A DNA stretch of 64,000 nt from Persebacter sp965221835. Its GTDB lineage: Bacteria; Pseudomonadota; Gammaproteobacteria; Tethybacterales; Persebacteraceae. The notes under the pieces are model-generated. The model did not search any database. It worked only from the letters and a program-made list of their open reading frames with translations, and was not told where the DNA came from. How positions within the stretch are numbered: the first letter of the stretch is position 1; every line of letters starts with the position of its first letter. Positions 34,523-42,823 of this stretch are shown here, piece by piece. The position numbers and the translations under genes are program-made. The stretch is taken from the NCBI GenBank assembly GCA_965221835.1, contig OZ244916.1, positions 62,001-126,000 of the forward strand, read 5' to 3'.

Positions 34523-35884
34523 ATGAAAAAAGACAAAAAACCGGACGCACCGGCGGAGGGCGGGCGCTATGTGATGGGAACCAGCGCCGTATTTACGCCA
34601 AATGTCATTAACGACATTCATGTCAAGGCGGAGTTGGGGCGCTATCGGATGCGCGGATTTTCAATGTTTAAATCAATCCCGTCGTGGGACGACCTGACAT
34701 TTCTCCCCGGCACGCTAACGCGTTTTGTGATTGAAGGCTACCGCGAAAAATGTCTGACTAAAACGGTGCTGGGACCGAAAGCGAAACGTCCGCTGGAGTT
34801 GGATATTCCGGTGTATATTACCGGCATGAGTTTCGGCGCGCTTTCTTACGAGGCGAAAATTGCGTTGGCGCGGGGCGCGACAATGGCGGGCAGCGCGACA
34901 TGTTCCGGCGAAGGCGGCATGATTCCGGACGAGCGGCGGTATTCCACCAAATGGTTTTATCAATGCATTCAGTCGCGTTACGGTTTTAATCCGCACCATC
35001 TGCAAATGGCGGATGCTTGCGAATTTTTTATCGGACAGGGATGCAAAGTCGGATTGGGCGGACACTTGATGGGGCAAAAAGTTACCGATCAAGTGGCGGA
35101 AATGCGGTCGTTGCCGGCGGGGATAGACCAGCGTTCGCCGGCGCGCCATCCCGACTGGCTGGGACCGGACGATTTGGCGTTAAAAATAGAAGAGATTCGC
35201 GAAGCGACGAACCGGGAGATTCCGATTCAACTGAAACTCGGCGCCGCCCGCGTTTACGACGATGTGCGGATGGCGGCGAAAACCGGTCCCGACATGATTT
35301 ACATAGACGGGATGGAAGGCGGCACCGGCGCCGGTCCGCATTTGGCGACCGAAGATACGGGCGTGCCGGGAATCGCCGCCATTCGGCAGGCGCGCAAGGC
35401 GCTGGACGATGTCGGTAAAACCGGCGAAATTAGTTTGGTGTATGCAGGCGGCATTCGCAACGGCGCGGACATTGCCAAAGCGCTGGCGCTGGGCGCGGAC
35501 GCCATCGCCATCGGGCATTCGGCGCTCATCGCTTTGAATTGCAACAAAGCCATTCCGGAGGCGGATTTTGAAAACGAAATTGGCGTGCCTGCCGGCAATT
35601 GTTATCACTGCCACACCGGACGTTGTCCCGTCGGAGTCGCGACCCAAGATCCGCAACTGCGCGCGCGTTTAGATCCGGATCGTGCGGCGGAACGCGTGTA
35701 TAACTTTTTGCATACGCTGGCGATTGAATGCCAATTGTTCGCGCGCGCTTGTGGCAAGACCAATGTGCATAGTTTGGAACCGGAAGATTTGGCGGCGCTG
35801 ACGATGGAAGCGTCCGCGATGGCGATGGTGCCGCTTGCCGGTACGCAACATACCGTCGGGCGTCCCGATATGACACGCTATTGA
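34523..35884 (+). CDS. mgsC: FMN-binding glutamate synthase-like subunit, MgsC/GlxD-like
   Basis: 453 residues with the central FMN barrel of glutamate synthase. 'YITGMSFGALSYEAKIAL', 'SATCSGEGGMIPDER', 'IYIDGMEGGTGAGP' and 'YAGGIRNGADIAKALALGAD' form the flavin and substrate sites. 'GNCYHCHTGRCPVGVATQDP' has the cysteine pattern of the 3Fe-4S cluster. In N-methylglutamate synthase this subunit converts methylamine-derived groups and glutamate; in GlxD its role is less clear. It is preceded by 'ggggggaga'. The combination MgsA-B-C in this order is well known in methylotrophic proteobacteria. Confidence 0.9.
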   Translation: MKKDKKPDAPAEGGRYVMGTSAVFTPNVINDIHVKAELGRYRMRGFSMFKSIPSWDDLTFLPGTLTRFVIEGYREKCLTKTVLGPKAKRPLELDIPVYITGMSFGALSYEAKIALARGATMAGSATCSGEGGMIPDERRYSTKWFYQCIQSRYGFNPHHLQMADACEFFIGQGCKVGLGGHLMGQKVTDQVAEMRSLPAGIDQRSPARHPDWLGPDDLALKIEEIREATNREIPIQLKLGAARVYDDVRMAAKTGPDMIYIDGMEGGTGAGPHLATEDTGVPGIAAIRQARKALDDVGKTGEISLVYAGGIRNGADIAKALALGADAIAIGHSALIALNCNKAIPEADFENEIGVPAGNCYHCHTGRCPVGVATQDPQLRARLDPDRAAERVYNFLHTLAIECQLFARACGKTNVHSLEPEDLAALTMEASAMAMVPLAGTQHTVGRPDMTRY

Positions 35885-35895
35885 GGAGAATTGCG

Positions 35896-36240
35896 ATGAA
35901 GAAAAAAAACAGTCCCGCAACGACCGCTACGCCCGGTTATCGCTACGATGTCAATTTATTGCCGGATATGGACAAACTTACCCCGTATTTGCGGAAGTAT
36001 CTGGAAGTTATGGGGTGGCGGGATTTGAACTGGCTGGAAGATGTCCACATGGGTTTTGAAGAAGGGCGTCCGGCGGTTTTTGACCGCAATATCAACGGCT
36101 GGGTGCTGGTGCCGGAAAACATAAAACTCCCCGAGAGTCAGCAAGACCGCGATATGATTGCGCGCGAGTTGCTTGTCAAATTCCAAATGTCAAAACGCCA
36201 TCCGCTGGTCGCGCTGAAAAAAAACTACGGCAAAATTTAA
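35896..36240 (+). CDS. Small conserved-looking protein, fourth gene of the mgs/glx-like operon
   Basis: 114 residues from the ATG at 35896, 7 nt after a GAGGAG site; the frame also reads from 35881, overlapping mgsC, but without a site. The protein is soluble and mixed in charge, with an aromatic-rich core ('YLEVMGWRDLNWLEDVHMG', 'NINGWVLVPENIKLPES') and no cofactor motif. I do not recognise a family. The 11-bp gap to mgsC and the terminator just downstream place it firmly in this operon, so it may be an accessory subunit or stability factor of the synthase. Confidence 0.75.
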   Translation: MKKKNSPATTATPGYRYDVNLLPDMDKLTPYLRKYLEVMGWRDLNWLEDVHMGFEEGRPAVFDRNINGWVLVPENIKLPESQQDRDMIARELLVKFQMSKRHPLVALKKNYGKI

Positions 36241-36287
36241 GCGCCCGACATATTTTTTGAACGCCGATTGCACTTTGCGAATGTTTT

Positions 36288-36315
36288 GCGGAAAACCGCT
36301 TTCCGCCCGTTTTTT
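36288..36315 (+). terminator. Rho-independent terminator of the mgs/glx-like operon
   Basis: Perfect 7-bp stem GCGGAAA (36288-36294) / TTTCCGC (36300-36306), 5-nt loop, then six T residues. It separates the operon from selD. Confidence 0.85.
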
Positions 36316-36378
36316 CGGCGATGCAGTTGGTTGCCGTCCGCATAATCGTCCGTGCGAAATGACGGCGGGAAGGATTTT

Positions 36379-37422
36379 ATGACGGGGCGGGTGCGGTTGA
36401 CGGAGACCGCGAAAACGGGGGGGTGCGGGTGTAAGATTGCGCCGGGGCGGTTGCATGCGTTGTTGCGGCGGAGTGGTATTTTGCATCCCGGGGCGGCGGC
36501 TGATTGTTTGCTGGCGGGTGCGGAAAACGCCGAAGATGCCGCCGTGTGGAAAATTGCCGATGATTGCGCGTTGGTGGCGACGGCGGATTTTTTTGCGCCG
36601 ATGGTGGACAATCCGCGTGATTTCGGGCGAGTTGCGGCGGCGAATGCGATTTCCGATGTTTATGCGATGGGCGCGTCGCCGCTGTTTGCGTTGGCGTTGG
36701 CGGCGATGCCGTCCGCATTGGGCGATGACGACATTGCCGAAATTTTTGCGGGCGGGGCGGAATGTTGCGCCGCCGCCGGAATTGTCGTTGCCGGCGGGCA
36801 TTCCATAGAAGCGGCGGAACCGCTATACGGATTGGCGGTTTTGGGGCGCGCGCATCCGTCGCACATTCTTACGAACGGCGGCGCGCGGGCGGGCGACAAT
36901 CTGATTTTCGCCAAACCGGCGGGCGTCGGGCTGATGTGCGCTGCGCACCGCAAACAAGAATTATCCGAAAACGACTATCGGCAAATGGTCGGGGCGATGA
37001 CGACTTTGAATCGCGCCGGCGAAAAAATGCCCGCGATTTCGGGCGTAAATGCGATGACGGATGTCACCGGTTTCGGATTGGCGGGGCATCTTTTGGAAAT
37101 GTGTCGCGCTTCCGGATGTCGTGCGGTATTGCGTTTTTCGGAAGTGCCGTTTTTTGCGCGCGCCGAAGAATTGGCGCAAAGCGGCGAGGCGACCGGCGCC
37201 TCCAAACGCAACTGGGAGAGTTATGGCGAAAACATTACCGGCGCGCTTTCGCCGCTGCAACAAACATTATTGACCGACCCGCAAACCGGCGGCGGTTTGC
37301 TGATTTCGTGCATTCCCGCCGCAACGGATGCGGTATTGACAACTTTGCGCGAACACGGCAATCCCCGCGCCGCCGTCATCGGCGAAATGACAACCGGCGA
37401 AAATATTTTTGTTGAAGAATAA
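36379..37422 (+). CDS. selD: Selenide, water dikinase
   Basis: 347 residues from the ATG at 36379 ('ggaagga' upstream; a start at 36352 is possible). It makes selenophosphate from selenide and ATP. The glycine-rich start has 'GGCGCKI' with Cys16 in the catalytic position and Lys19; the enzyme is the Cys rather than the selenocysteine form. 'TADFFAPMVDNPRDFGRVAAANAISDVYAMGA' holds the metal-binding Asp residues of the PurM fold. Its own neighbours (selA, selB, mnmH) and any obvious selenoprotein are absent from the window. It is separated from the upstream operon by a terminator and its 3' end runs into the minisatellite. Confidence 0.93.
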   Translation: MTGRVRLTETAKTGGCGCKIAPGRLHALLRRSGILHPGAAADCLLAGAENAEDAAVWKIADDCALVATADFFAPMVDNPRDFGRVAAANAISDVYAMGASPLFALALAAMPSALGDDDIAEIFAGGAECCAAAGIVVAGGHSIEAAEPLYGLAVLGRAHPSHILTNGGARAGDNLIFAKPAGVGLMCAAHRKQELSENDYRQMVGAMTTLNRAGEKMPAISGVNAMTDVTGFGLAGHLLEMCRASGCRAVLRFSEVPFFARAEELAQSGEATGASKRNWESYGENITGALSPLQQTLLTDPQTGGGLLISCIPAATDAVLTTLREHGNPRAAVIGEMTTGENIFVEE

Positions 37423-37444
37423 GCGGTTTTTCGGATTTTTTCGT

Positions 37445-37675
37445 TTTTTTCCGTAACCGAACGATTCCATTCCGTAATTTTTTCGTTTGATTCCGCAACC
37501 ATTGCATCCGATTCCGTAACCGTTGCGTTTTTTTCCGTAATTTTTTCATTTTATTCCGTAACCGAACGCTTTTTTTCCGCAACCATTGCATCCGATTCCG
37601 TAACCGTTGCGTTTTTTTCCGTAGTTTTTTCATTTGATTCCGTAACCGAACGCTTTTTTTCCGTAACCAAATCAT
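37445..37675 (-). repeat. 21/63-bp minisatellite, copy B
   Basis: Same 21-bp sub-unit family and direction as 19170-19445, with a different number and order of sub-units ('gattccattccgtaat', 'ttccgtaaccgaacgc' variants). The minus-strand frame from the ATG at 37675 also reads Leu-Arg-x5 heptads for ~80 residues and runs on, antisense, into the 3' end of selD, stopping at 37376. The differing tails argue against a conserved full-length product, while the shared start and heptads argue for some selection. Confidence 0.85.
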
Positions 37676-37746
37676 CCCGCCGCTTTTATTTTTTTTCGGG
37701 CGGGGGGAAATTTATAAAATTTTGGTTTGGGGGGATGGGAATTTTG
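37659..37746 (+). repeat. 88-bp conserved flank of the minisatellite, copy B
   Basis: Matches 19429-19516 almost base for base, then diverges after 'gggaattttgc'. Both copies keep the same orientation, so the 18-kb segment holding the giant gene, the mgs-like operon and selD is bracketed by direct repeats. Confidence 0.9.
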
Positions 37747-38001
37747 CCAAAAAGGGCGTTCCGAAATCATCCGCATTCTGAAAGAGGCGGGGCGAAAGAA
37801 AGCGGCGAGGTAAATCCCGTCCGCTTTTCCGTCCGAAATCGCCAATTCGCCCGAAAACGGAATTTTTTTTCTCGTGCCGCAATAAACTACGGCACGAGAT
37901 GGGATTCTTAAATTAATTTCCACAAGAGGCAATTCTTAAATTAATTTCCCGTAGTTGATTCCGCTTTTCCGCCGGAATCTTAAAATAAAATGCGCGGTTT
38001 G
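37747..38001. other. Intergenic region with a 9-bp-stem palindrome and short direct repeats
   Basis: No gene supported. A perfect hairpin lies at 37871-37898 (ctcgtgccg / cggcacgag). Its loop and arm resemble 56473-56506. The string 'attcttaaattaatttcc' occurs twice, at 37904-37921 and 37932-37949. A gattccg/cggaatc stem is at 37957-37979. Confidence 0.6.
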
Positions 38002-39390
38002 TTAGGGGCGGGTGGAGAGGCGTGTTTTGGCTTTTGTTTCGCCGAGGAGGCGGAATAGTGGCGGCATTGCTGGACCGTCGGTGCGTCCGGTTAGTGCGGC
38101 GCGGAGAGGTAAAAATAGTTTGCCGCCTTTTTGTCCGGTTTTTTTTGATACCGAATCGCAAAATGTTTTCCATTCCATTTGCGGCGTAATTGCATCGGCG
38201 GCGGCGGCGTAAAAATCGGCGCCCGCGTTGCGAATTGCATTTTGCGCCGCCGCCGTCATTGTTATTTTGTCGCCGAAAACGATAGTCGCCCATTCGCGCG
38301 CGTCTTCGTAAATCGCGATATTGTCGCGCGCGGCGGCGCAAAAATCGGCAAATTCGGGCGCACCGCAAAACGCGGGCAATGCGGCGGCAAGCCACGCGAT
38401 ATGTGGCGCGGAATCCATATTTTTAATCGCGCGTTTTTGCCAATGTAAAAGTTGTTTGGTATCAAATGCGGACGGCGATTTTCCGACTGCGGCGAAGGAA
38501 AACATTGCCGCCAGCCCGTTTGCATCCGCCGGCGATTCGTCGGGGATTGCGCAGCCGACTCGCGCGAGATAGTTGCAGACCGCATCCGGCAAAAAGCCGC
38601 GTTTTCGCAACTCGTCAAGCGAAAGCGCCCCGTCCCGTTTGGAAAGCGTTTCGCCGTTTTCGCCGTGCATTAGCGGCAAATGTCCGTATTGCGGCGCGGG
38701 CAGGCGCAACGAATGCAAAATCGCAATCTGGCGCGGAGTGTTGGAAAGATGGTCTTCGCCGCGCAATACATGCGTAATTTTTTGTTGCGCATCGTCCACC
38801 GCGTTCGCGAAAAAAAACGAAAACGCGCCGTCGGAACGGCGGACGATAAAATCGCCGATGTCCGCGCCGTCAAACTGGCATTCGCCGCGAATGAGATCTT
38901 GAAAAACGATTTTGCGGGCGGGCATGCGAAAGCGCACGGCGGGGCGCGCGCCGTCCGCAATTCGCTTTTCCCTTTCCGCCGCCGATAATGCCGCGCAACG
39001 CCCGGAATAACGCGGCGGTTGTCCCGCCCGCCGCGCCGATTCGCGCACCGCTTGCAATTCTTCGGGCGTGCAAAAACACGGGTAGGCGGCGTTTTCGTTC
39101 AGCAAATCGTCCAACGCCAGCGAATGTTGCGCCGCCGACATGGATTGCCGCCACGGATGATGCGCGTCAATTCCGGTCCATTTCAACCCCAGCCACGCAA
39201 GATCGTTTATAATTCCGTCTATGTAGCGGTCGTCGCCGCGGTCGTTGTCGGTGTCTTCAATGCGCAGCAACATTTCGCCGTTCGCGCCTGCGGCGAGGCG
39301 GTTGAACAAGGCGGTACGGGCGTTGCCGAGGTGCAGACAACCGGTCGGACTCGGCGCGAAACGGGTGCGGATAATGGCGGGGCTTTGCAT
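38002..39390 (-). CDS. gltX: Glutamyl-tRNA synthetase
   Basis: 462 residues, the size of bacterial GluRS. 'RFAPSPTGCLHLGNARTAL' contains the HIGH-type motif (HLGN, residues 20-23), and 'TLSKRDGAL' near residue 250 is the KMSKS equivalent. 'LRIEDTDNDR' is the characteristic amino acid-binding segment. It charges tRNA-Glu and supplies glutamate for translation and tetrapyrrole synthesis. It stands alone on the minus strand, divergent from the cyclophilin-lpxH operon. No Cys4 zinc cluster of the type C-x-C...Y-x-C is complete ('CFCTPEEL' is the only part), consistent with many short GluRS forms. Confidence 0.95.
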   Translation of the reverse strand: MQSPAIIRTRFAPSPTGCLHLGNARTALFNRLAAGANGEMLLRIEDTDNDRGDDRYIDGIINDLAWLGLKWTGIDAHHPWRQSMSAAQHSLALDDLLNENAAYPCFCTPEELQAVRESARRAGQPPRYSGRCAALSAAEREKRIADGARPAVRFRMPARKIVFQDLIRGECQFDGADIGDFIVRRSDGAFSFFFANAVDDAQQKITHVLRGEDHLSNTPRQIAILHSLRLPAPQYGHLPLMHGENGETLSKRDGALSLDELRKRGFLPDAVCNYLARVGCAIPDESPADANGLAAMFSFAAVGKSPSAFDTKQLLHWQKRAIKNMDSAPHIAWLAAALPAFCGAPEFADFCAAARDNIAIYEDAREWATIVFGDKITMTAAAQNAIRNAGADFYAAAADAITPQMEWKTFCDSVSKKTGQKGGKLFLPLRAALTGRTDGPAMPPLFRLLGETKAKTRLSTRP

Positions 39391-39459
39391 TGGCGTAAAA
39401 ATTGTATAGAATAACGGGTATTAATTGAAATAAAAGGAAAATGAAAGAGAGGATTTTTT

Positions 39460-40008
39460 ATGTATAAACGACTTTTTATTTTTATGGCGGCGACTTTTAT
39501 GGCGGCGTCCGGTGCGGCGGGCGAGGTGGAAATGCGCACCAGCAAAGGCGTTATCGTCATTGCGGTGGATGAAGAACGCGCGCCGCTGACCGCCGCGAAT
39601 TTTTTGCAGTATGCGCAAGACGGGTTTTTTGACGGGCTGATTTTTCACCGCGTTATTCCGGGATTTGTCATTCAGGGCGGCGGCTTTACGCCCGATATGC
39701 AAAAACGGCAAACGCGTCCGCCGATTCAAAACGAGGCGGCGAACGGATGGAAAAACAAAAAATATACGCTTTCCATGGCGCGCACGCGCGATCCGCATTC
39801 GGCATCCAGCCAGTTTTTTATCAATCTGGCGGACAACGCAAATTTGGATTATGCGCCGCCAACAAATCCGGGGTATGCCGTTTTCGGCGAAGTGATTGAA
39901 GGGCGCGAAGTGGTGGACGCCATCGCCGCCGTGCCGACCGTAAATGCCGGACATTATCGCGATGTGCCGGAAAATCCGGTCGTCATAGAAAGTGCGACAG
40001 TCAAATGA
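39460..40008 (+). CDS. ppiA: Peptidyl-prolyl cis-trans isomerase (cyclophilin), exported form
   Basis: 182 residues. A signal peptide (residues 1 to about 20, 'LFIFMAATFMAASGAAG') directs it to the periplasm. The cyclophilin core follows: 'FHRVIPGFVIQGGGF' and 'SASSQFFINLADN', with the short bacterial-type loop. It catalyses proline isomerisation during folding of exported proteins. A 'gagagga' site precedes the ATG. It overlaps the next cyclophilin gene by ATGA, and the two share about half their residues, so they arose by tandem duplication with gain or loss of the signal sequence. Confidence 0.9.
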   Translation: MYKRLFIFMAATFMAASGAAGEVEMRTSKGVIVIAVDEERAPLTAANFLQYAQDGFFDGLIFHRVIPGFVIQGGGFTPDMQKRQTRPPIQNEAANGWKNKKYTLSMARTRDPHSASSQFFINLADNANLDYAPPTNPGYAVFGEVIEGREVVDAIAAVPTVNAGHYRDVPENPVVIESATVK

Positions 40009-40514
40009 AAGTGCGTCTCGTTACAAACTACGGCGTGATGATGGTGGAGTTGGACGAAGAAAAGGCGCCGCTGACTGTCGCGAATTTTTTGCGCTATGTC
40101 AGGGCGGGTTTTTACGACAATACGCTGTTTCATCGCGCGATTCAAAACTTCATGATTCAAGGCGGCGGACTGGAGCGCGGGATGTATCTGAAAACGACCG
40201 AAGATCCGATACAAAACGAGGCGGCGAACGGGCTGAAAAATAAAAAATTCACGGTGGCGATGGCGCGTTTGCCGATGCCGCATTCTGCATCCAGCCAGTT
40301 TTTTATCAATGTCGCCGACAACGATTTTTTGGATTACACCGCGCCCACCGAAGAAGGTTTCGGGTATTGCGTTTTCGGGCGGCTGGTGGAAGGCGCCGAT
40401 GTGGCGGTCGCCATCAGCGAAGTGAAAACCGGCGAGCGTTCCGGCTACAAAGATGTGCCGGAGCAAGATGTCGTGATTGAAGTGGCGGAGTGCGCGGAGG
40501 AAGAAGACGCGTAA
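40005..40514 (+). CDS. ppiB: Peptidyl-prolyl cis-trans isomerase B (cytoplasmic cyclophilin)
   Basis: 169 residues without a signal peptide. It has the cyclophilin motif set 'FHRAIQNFMIQGGGL', 'SASSQFFINVADND' and 'YCVFGRLVEGADV'. It is the cytosolic counterpart of the gene just upstream, with which it overlaps by 4 nt. The order ppiB then lpxH is the arrangement found in many gammaproteobacteria, and is one of the better taxonomic clues in the window. Confidence 0.93.
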   Translation: MKVRLVTNYGVMMVELDEEKAPLTVANFLRYVRAGFYDNTLFHRAIQNFMIQGGGLERGMYLKTTEDPIQNEAANGLKNKKFTVAMARLPMPHSASSQFFINVADNDFLDYTAPTEEGFGYCVFGRLVEGADVAVAISEVKTGERSGYKDVPEQDVVIEVAECAEEEDA

Positions 40515-40518
40515 AATC

Positions 40519-41217
40519 GTGCGTCTTTTCGCCGCCGATGCGCATTTGTCCGCCCGCCGTCCGCAACGCGCGGAGTCGTTTTTTTCTTTTCTCGCCGCCG
40601 CCCGCCGCGCGCGCGAAGTGTATCTTCTCGGCGATATTTTTGATTTGTGGATCGGCGACGACGACAATGCCGACCCCGCACAGGCGGCGCGCGCCGCATT
40701 GTCGGCGTTGTCGTCCGCCGGAGTCGCGATTTATTTGCAGCGCGGTAATCGCGATTTTTTGTTGGGGCGGCGTTTTTGTCGGATGAGTGGTTGCACACCG
40801 ATTGGCGATATGCACGCGGTGGAATGTGGCGGGCGGCGTTTTTTGCTGGCGCACGGCGATTTGTTTTGCGAAGACGCCGCCTATTTGCGTTATCGCGCGG
40901 TCGTCCATAGCGCGGCATTTGCCGCCGCAACATCCGCTTTGCCGTTGTCGTGGCGGCGGACAATTGCCGCAAAAATGCGCGCCGAAAGTCGCAAACGGCG
41001 GCGCACGGCGGCGTTGTCGCAAAAAAAAGTTTCCGCCGCCTTACACCGGCACAAATGTCAAACTCTGATTCACGGGCATTTGCATATTGCGGACGAAGAA
41101 AAATGGCGCGAAAACGGCGCGGATTTTTGCCGCCGCGGTTTGCCGGATTGGGAAGACGGTGCGGGCGGCTGGCTGGAAATGAGCGAAGACGGCGAATTGA
41201 CTTTGCGCCGTCCGTAA
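40519..41217 (+). CDS. lpxH: UDP-2,3-diacylglucosamine diphosphatase
   Basis: 232 residues from a GTG at 40519, four nt after the ppiB stop. An ATG at 40477 inside ppiB is in frame, but the family normally begins at the first strand, here 'RLFAADAHL'. All calcineurin-like metallophosphatase motifs are present: D-x-H (DAH), 'LGDIFDLW', 'RGNRDF', 'AHGD' and 'IHGHLHI'. It hydrolyses UDP-2,3-diacylglucosamine to lipid X in lipid A synthesis at the inner membrane. It ends 9 bp before the convergent methyltransferase gene. Confidence 0.92.
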   Translation: MRLFAADAHLSARRPQRAESFFSFLAAARRAREVYLLGDIFDLWIGDDDNADPAQAARAALSALSSAGVAIYLQRGNRDFLLGRRFCRMSGCTPIGDMHAVECGGRRFLLAHGDLFCEDAAYLRYRAVVHSAAFAAATSALPLSWRRTIAAKMRAESRKRRRTAALSQKKVSAALHRHKCQTLIHGHLHIADEEKWRENGADFCRRGLPDWEDGAGGWLEMSEDGELTLRRP

Positions 41218-41226
41218 ATCGCGCGA

Positions 41227-42717
41227 TTAATCTTGCTCCGGAAGTTCCATATCGCCTTGCGATGCGCCGCTTTTCGCCGCCCCGCGCGCCTGAATTCGCG
41301 GCGTTTTTAGCGCGGGCAAATCGGCGATGCGGTTTGCAAAATAATCTTCCACCGACCACAATTGCAGGCGCGGATATTGTCGCGCGCCTTCTTTGACCGT
41401 CCCTGCGGCGGCGAGAATTTGCCGCACGGACGGCGTAAGTTTGGTTTTTTCCGGCGTGATATAAACGCCAAACAACGCGCTTTTTTCGCGCATAGAATTT
41501 GCCAGCGCGCGAATTTTGTTAATGTTCGCGCCGGGCGATATGGTTACTTGCGCGATAATCAGCGGCGTTTTGGCGGCGGGCGGTTTCGGTGCGCCGTCAA
41601 TGTCTCTTTCCAGCCAGCCGCGCCCGTCAATTCCGCCATCGGCGGTTTGTTTTTCGTTCGGTAGTAAACCGGGAATCAACGCAATCGCCCACTTCTCAAA
41701 CTCAAACGGTTTTTGTGCGAGAAGGCGCGCACCTTTCATATCGCGCGGCAGTCCTTCCACATAAATTTGCTTGCGAATGTCGTGCAAACGCGCGCGAATT
41801 AATTCCACCGGAAAAGCGGAAATATCAATTCCCGCCCATTTGCGTTTCAATTCGTTCGCCGCGACCGCCGTCGTGCCGCAACCGCAAAACGGATCCAACA
41901 CCAAATCGCCCGGTTTGGAAGAGGCGAGAATAATTCGCCGCAAAAGCGCCAGCGGTTTTTGCGTAGGATAGCCGAGTCGCTCTTTTTTTATTCTGCCGAC
42001 GGGCGAAAATTTACTCCACCATGTTTCCGGAATTTTTCCGCTTTCCCGCAAAACGGCGCGCTTCTTAAAAATTCCCGCCGTGCGCCCCGTATCCCGTTTG
42101 ATATACGGTACTTTTACGGCGTCCGCGTTAAAAATCCAGTCATCGGATTTTGCATAACGCAAAATCGTATCGTGTTTTTTGGGAAAATCCATGATCGCTT
42201 TGCTCGGTCCCGTGTAGCACCAGACAATTTCGTTGCGGAAGTTTTTCGCGCCGAAAATCGCGTCCATCAGAACTTTCAAATAATGTCCGGCGGTCGGGTC
42301 GCAATGCAAATAAACGCTGCCGGTGTCCGCCAACATTTCGCGGCAACGATGCAAACGTTGCGCCATATACGACAAATACGACAGCATTCCGCTTTCGCCC
42401 AAAAGTGCATGCAATCCGTCCATCGCGCGTTTGATTGCATCCGAATAGTTGCGCGACAAATCGTCCATCCGTTCGGCAGCAGGCGCGCCCCAAATCCAAG
42501 TATCGCGGAAGGCGACAACCAGCGGATTCATCTCAGTTTCCGATTCTTTGCCGAATAATACGCCGTAATCGGCGTTGGAATTAAACGGCGGGTCCAGATA
42601 AATTAGATTTGCTTTGCCGCCGTGTCCTTCTGCAAGCCAGCGATCTATCACTTCCATACAATCGCCATAAACCAGCGATTTGCCGTGCGTTATCGGATGC
42701 GGCGGTTTTTTTGTCAT
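41227..42717 (-). CDS. Beta-class DNA methyltransferase fused to a PD-(D/E)XK/Mrr-like domain
   Basis: 496 residues from the ATG at 42717. The first ~320 residues resemble the two methyltransferase-HNH proteins in this window: 'IYLDPPFNSN' (motif IV) comes before 'LDPFCGCGTTAVAANEL' (motif I), with 'YPTQKPLALLRRII' between. In place of HNH, the last ~160 residues have 'FEFEKWAIALIPGL', 'TADGGIDGRG' and 'PLIIAQVT', the layout of Mrr-type PD-(D/E)XK nucleases (G-I-D-G then Q-x-K). The usual catalytic lysine is Thr here, so cleavage activity is uncertain. It may be a fused R-M or Type IIG-like enzyme. Convergent with lpxH, divergent from the Rieske gene. Confidence 0.85.
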   Translation of the reverse strand: MTKKPPHPITHGKSLVYGDCMEVIDRWLAEGHGGKANLIYLDPPFNSNADYGVLFGKESETEMNPLVVAFRDTWIWGAPAAERMDDLSRNYSDAIKRAMDGLHALLGESGMLSYLSYMAQRLHRCREMLADTGSVYLHCDPTAGHYLKVLMDAIFGAKNFRNEIVWCYTGPSKAIMDFPKKHDTILRYAKSDDWIFNADAVKVPYIKRDTGRTAGIFKKRAVLRESGKIPETWWSKFSPVGRIKKERLGYPTQKPLALLRRIILASSKPGDLVLDPFCGCGTTAVAANELKRKWAGIDISAFPVELIRARLHDIRKQIYVEGLPRDMKGARLLAQKPFEFEKWAIALIPGLLPNEKQTADGGIDGRGWLERDIDGAPKPPAAKTPLIIAQVTISPGANINKIRALANSMREKSALFGVYITPEKTKLTPSVRQILAAAGTVKEGARQYPRLQLWSVEDYFANRIADLPALKTPRIQARGAAKSGASQGDMELPEQD

Positions 42718-42823
42718 TTCGGCATTATATCGGATTTGGAATTTTTTTGTCCGAAAATCGCGCACACGGCGGTTTTTGCATTATAATCATTTTGTTATTT
42801 TCAGACAAAAAAAGGAGGTTTTT
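42718..42823. promoter_or_regulatory. Divergent promoter region, methyltransferase / Rieske oxygenase
   Basis: For the plus strand there is a TATAAT at 42782-42787 and a strong AAAGGAGG at 42811-42818; I see no good -35 at the normal spacing. The methyltransferase is transcribed the other way. Confidence 0.55.
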
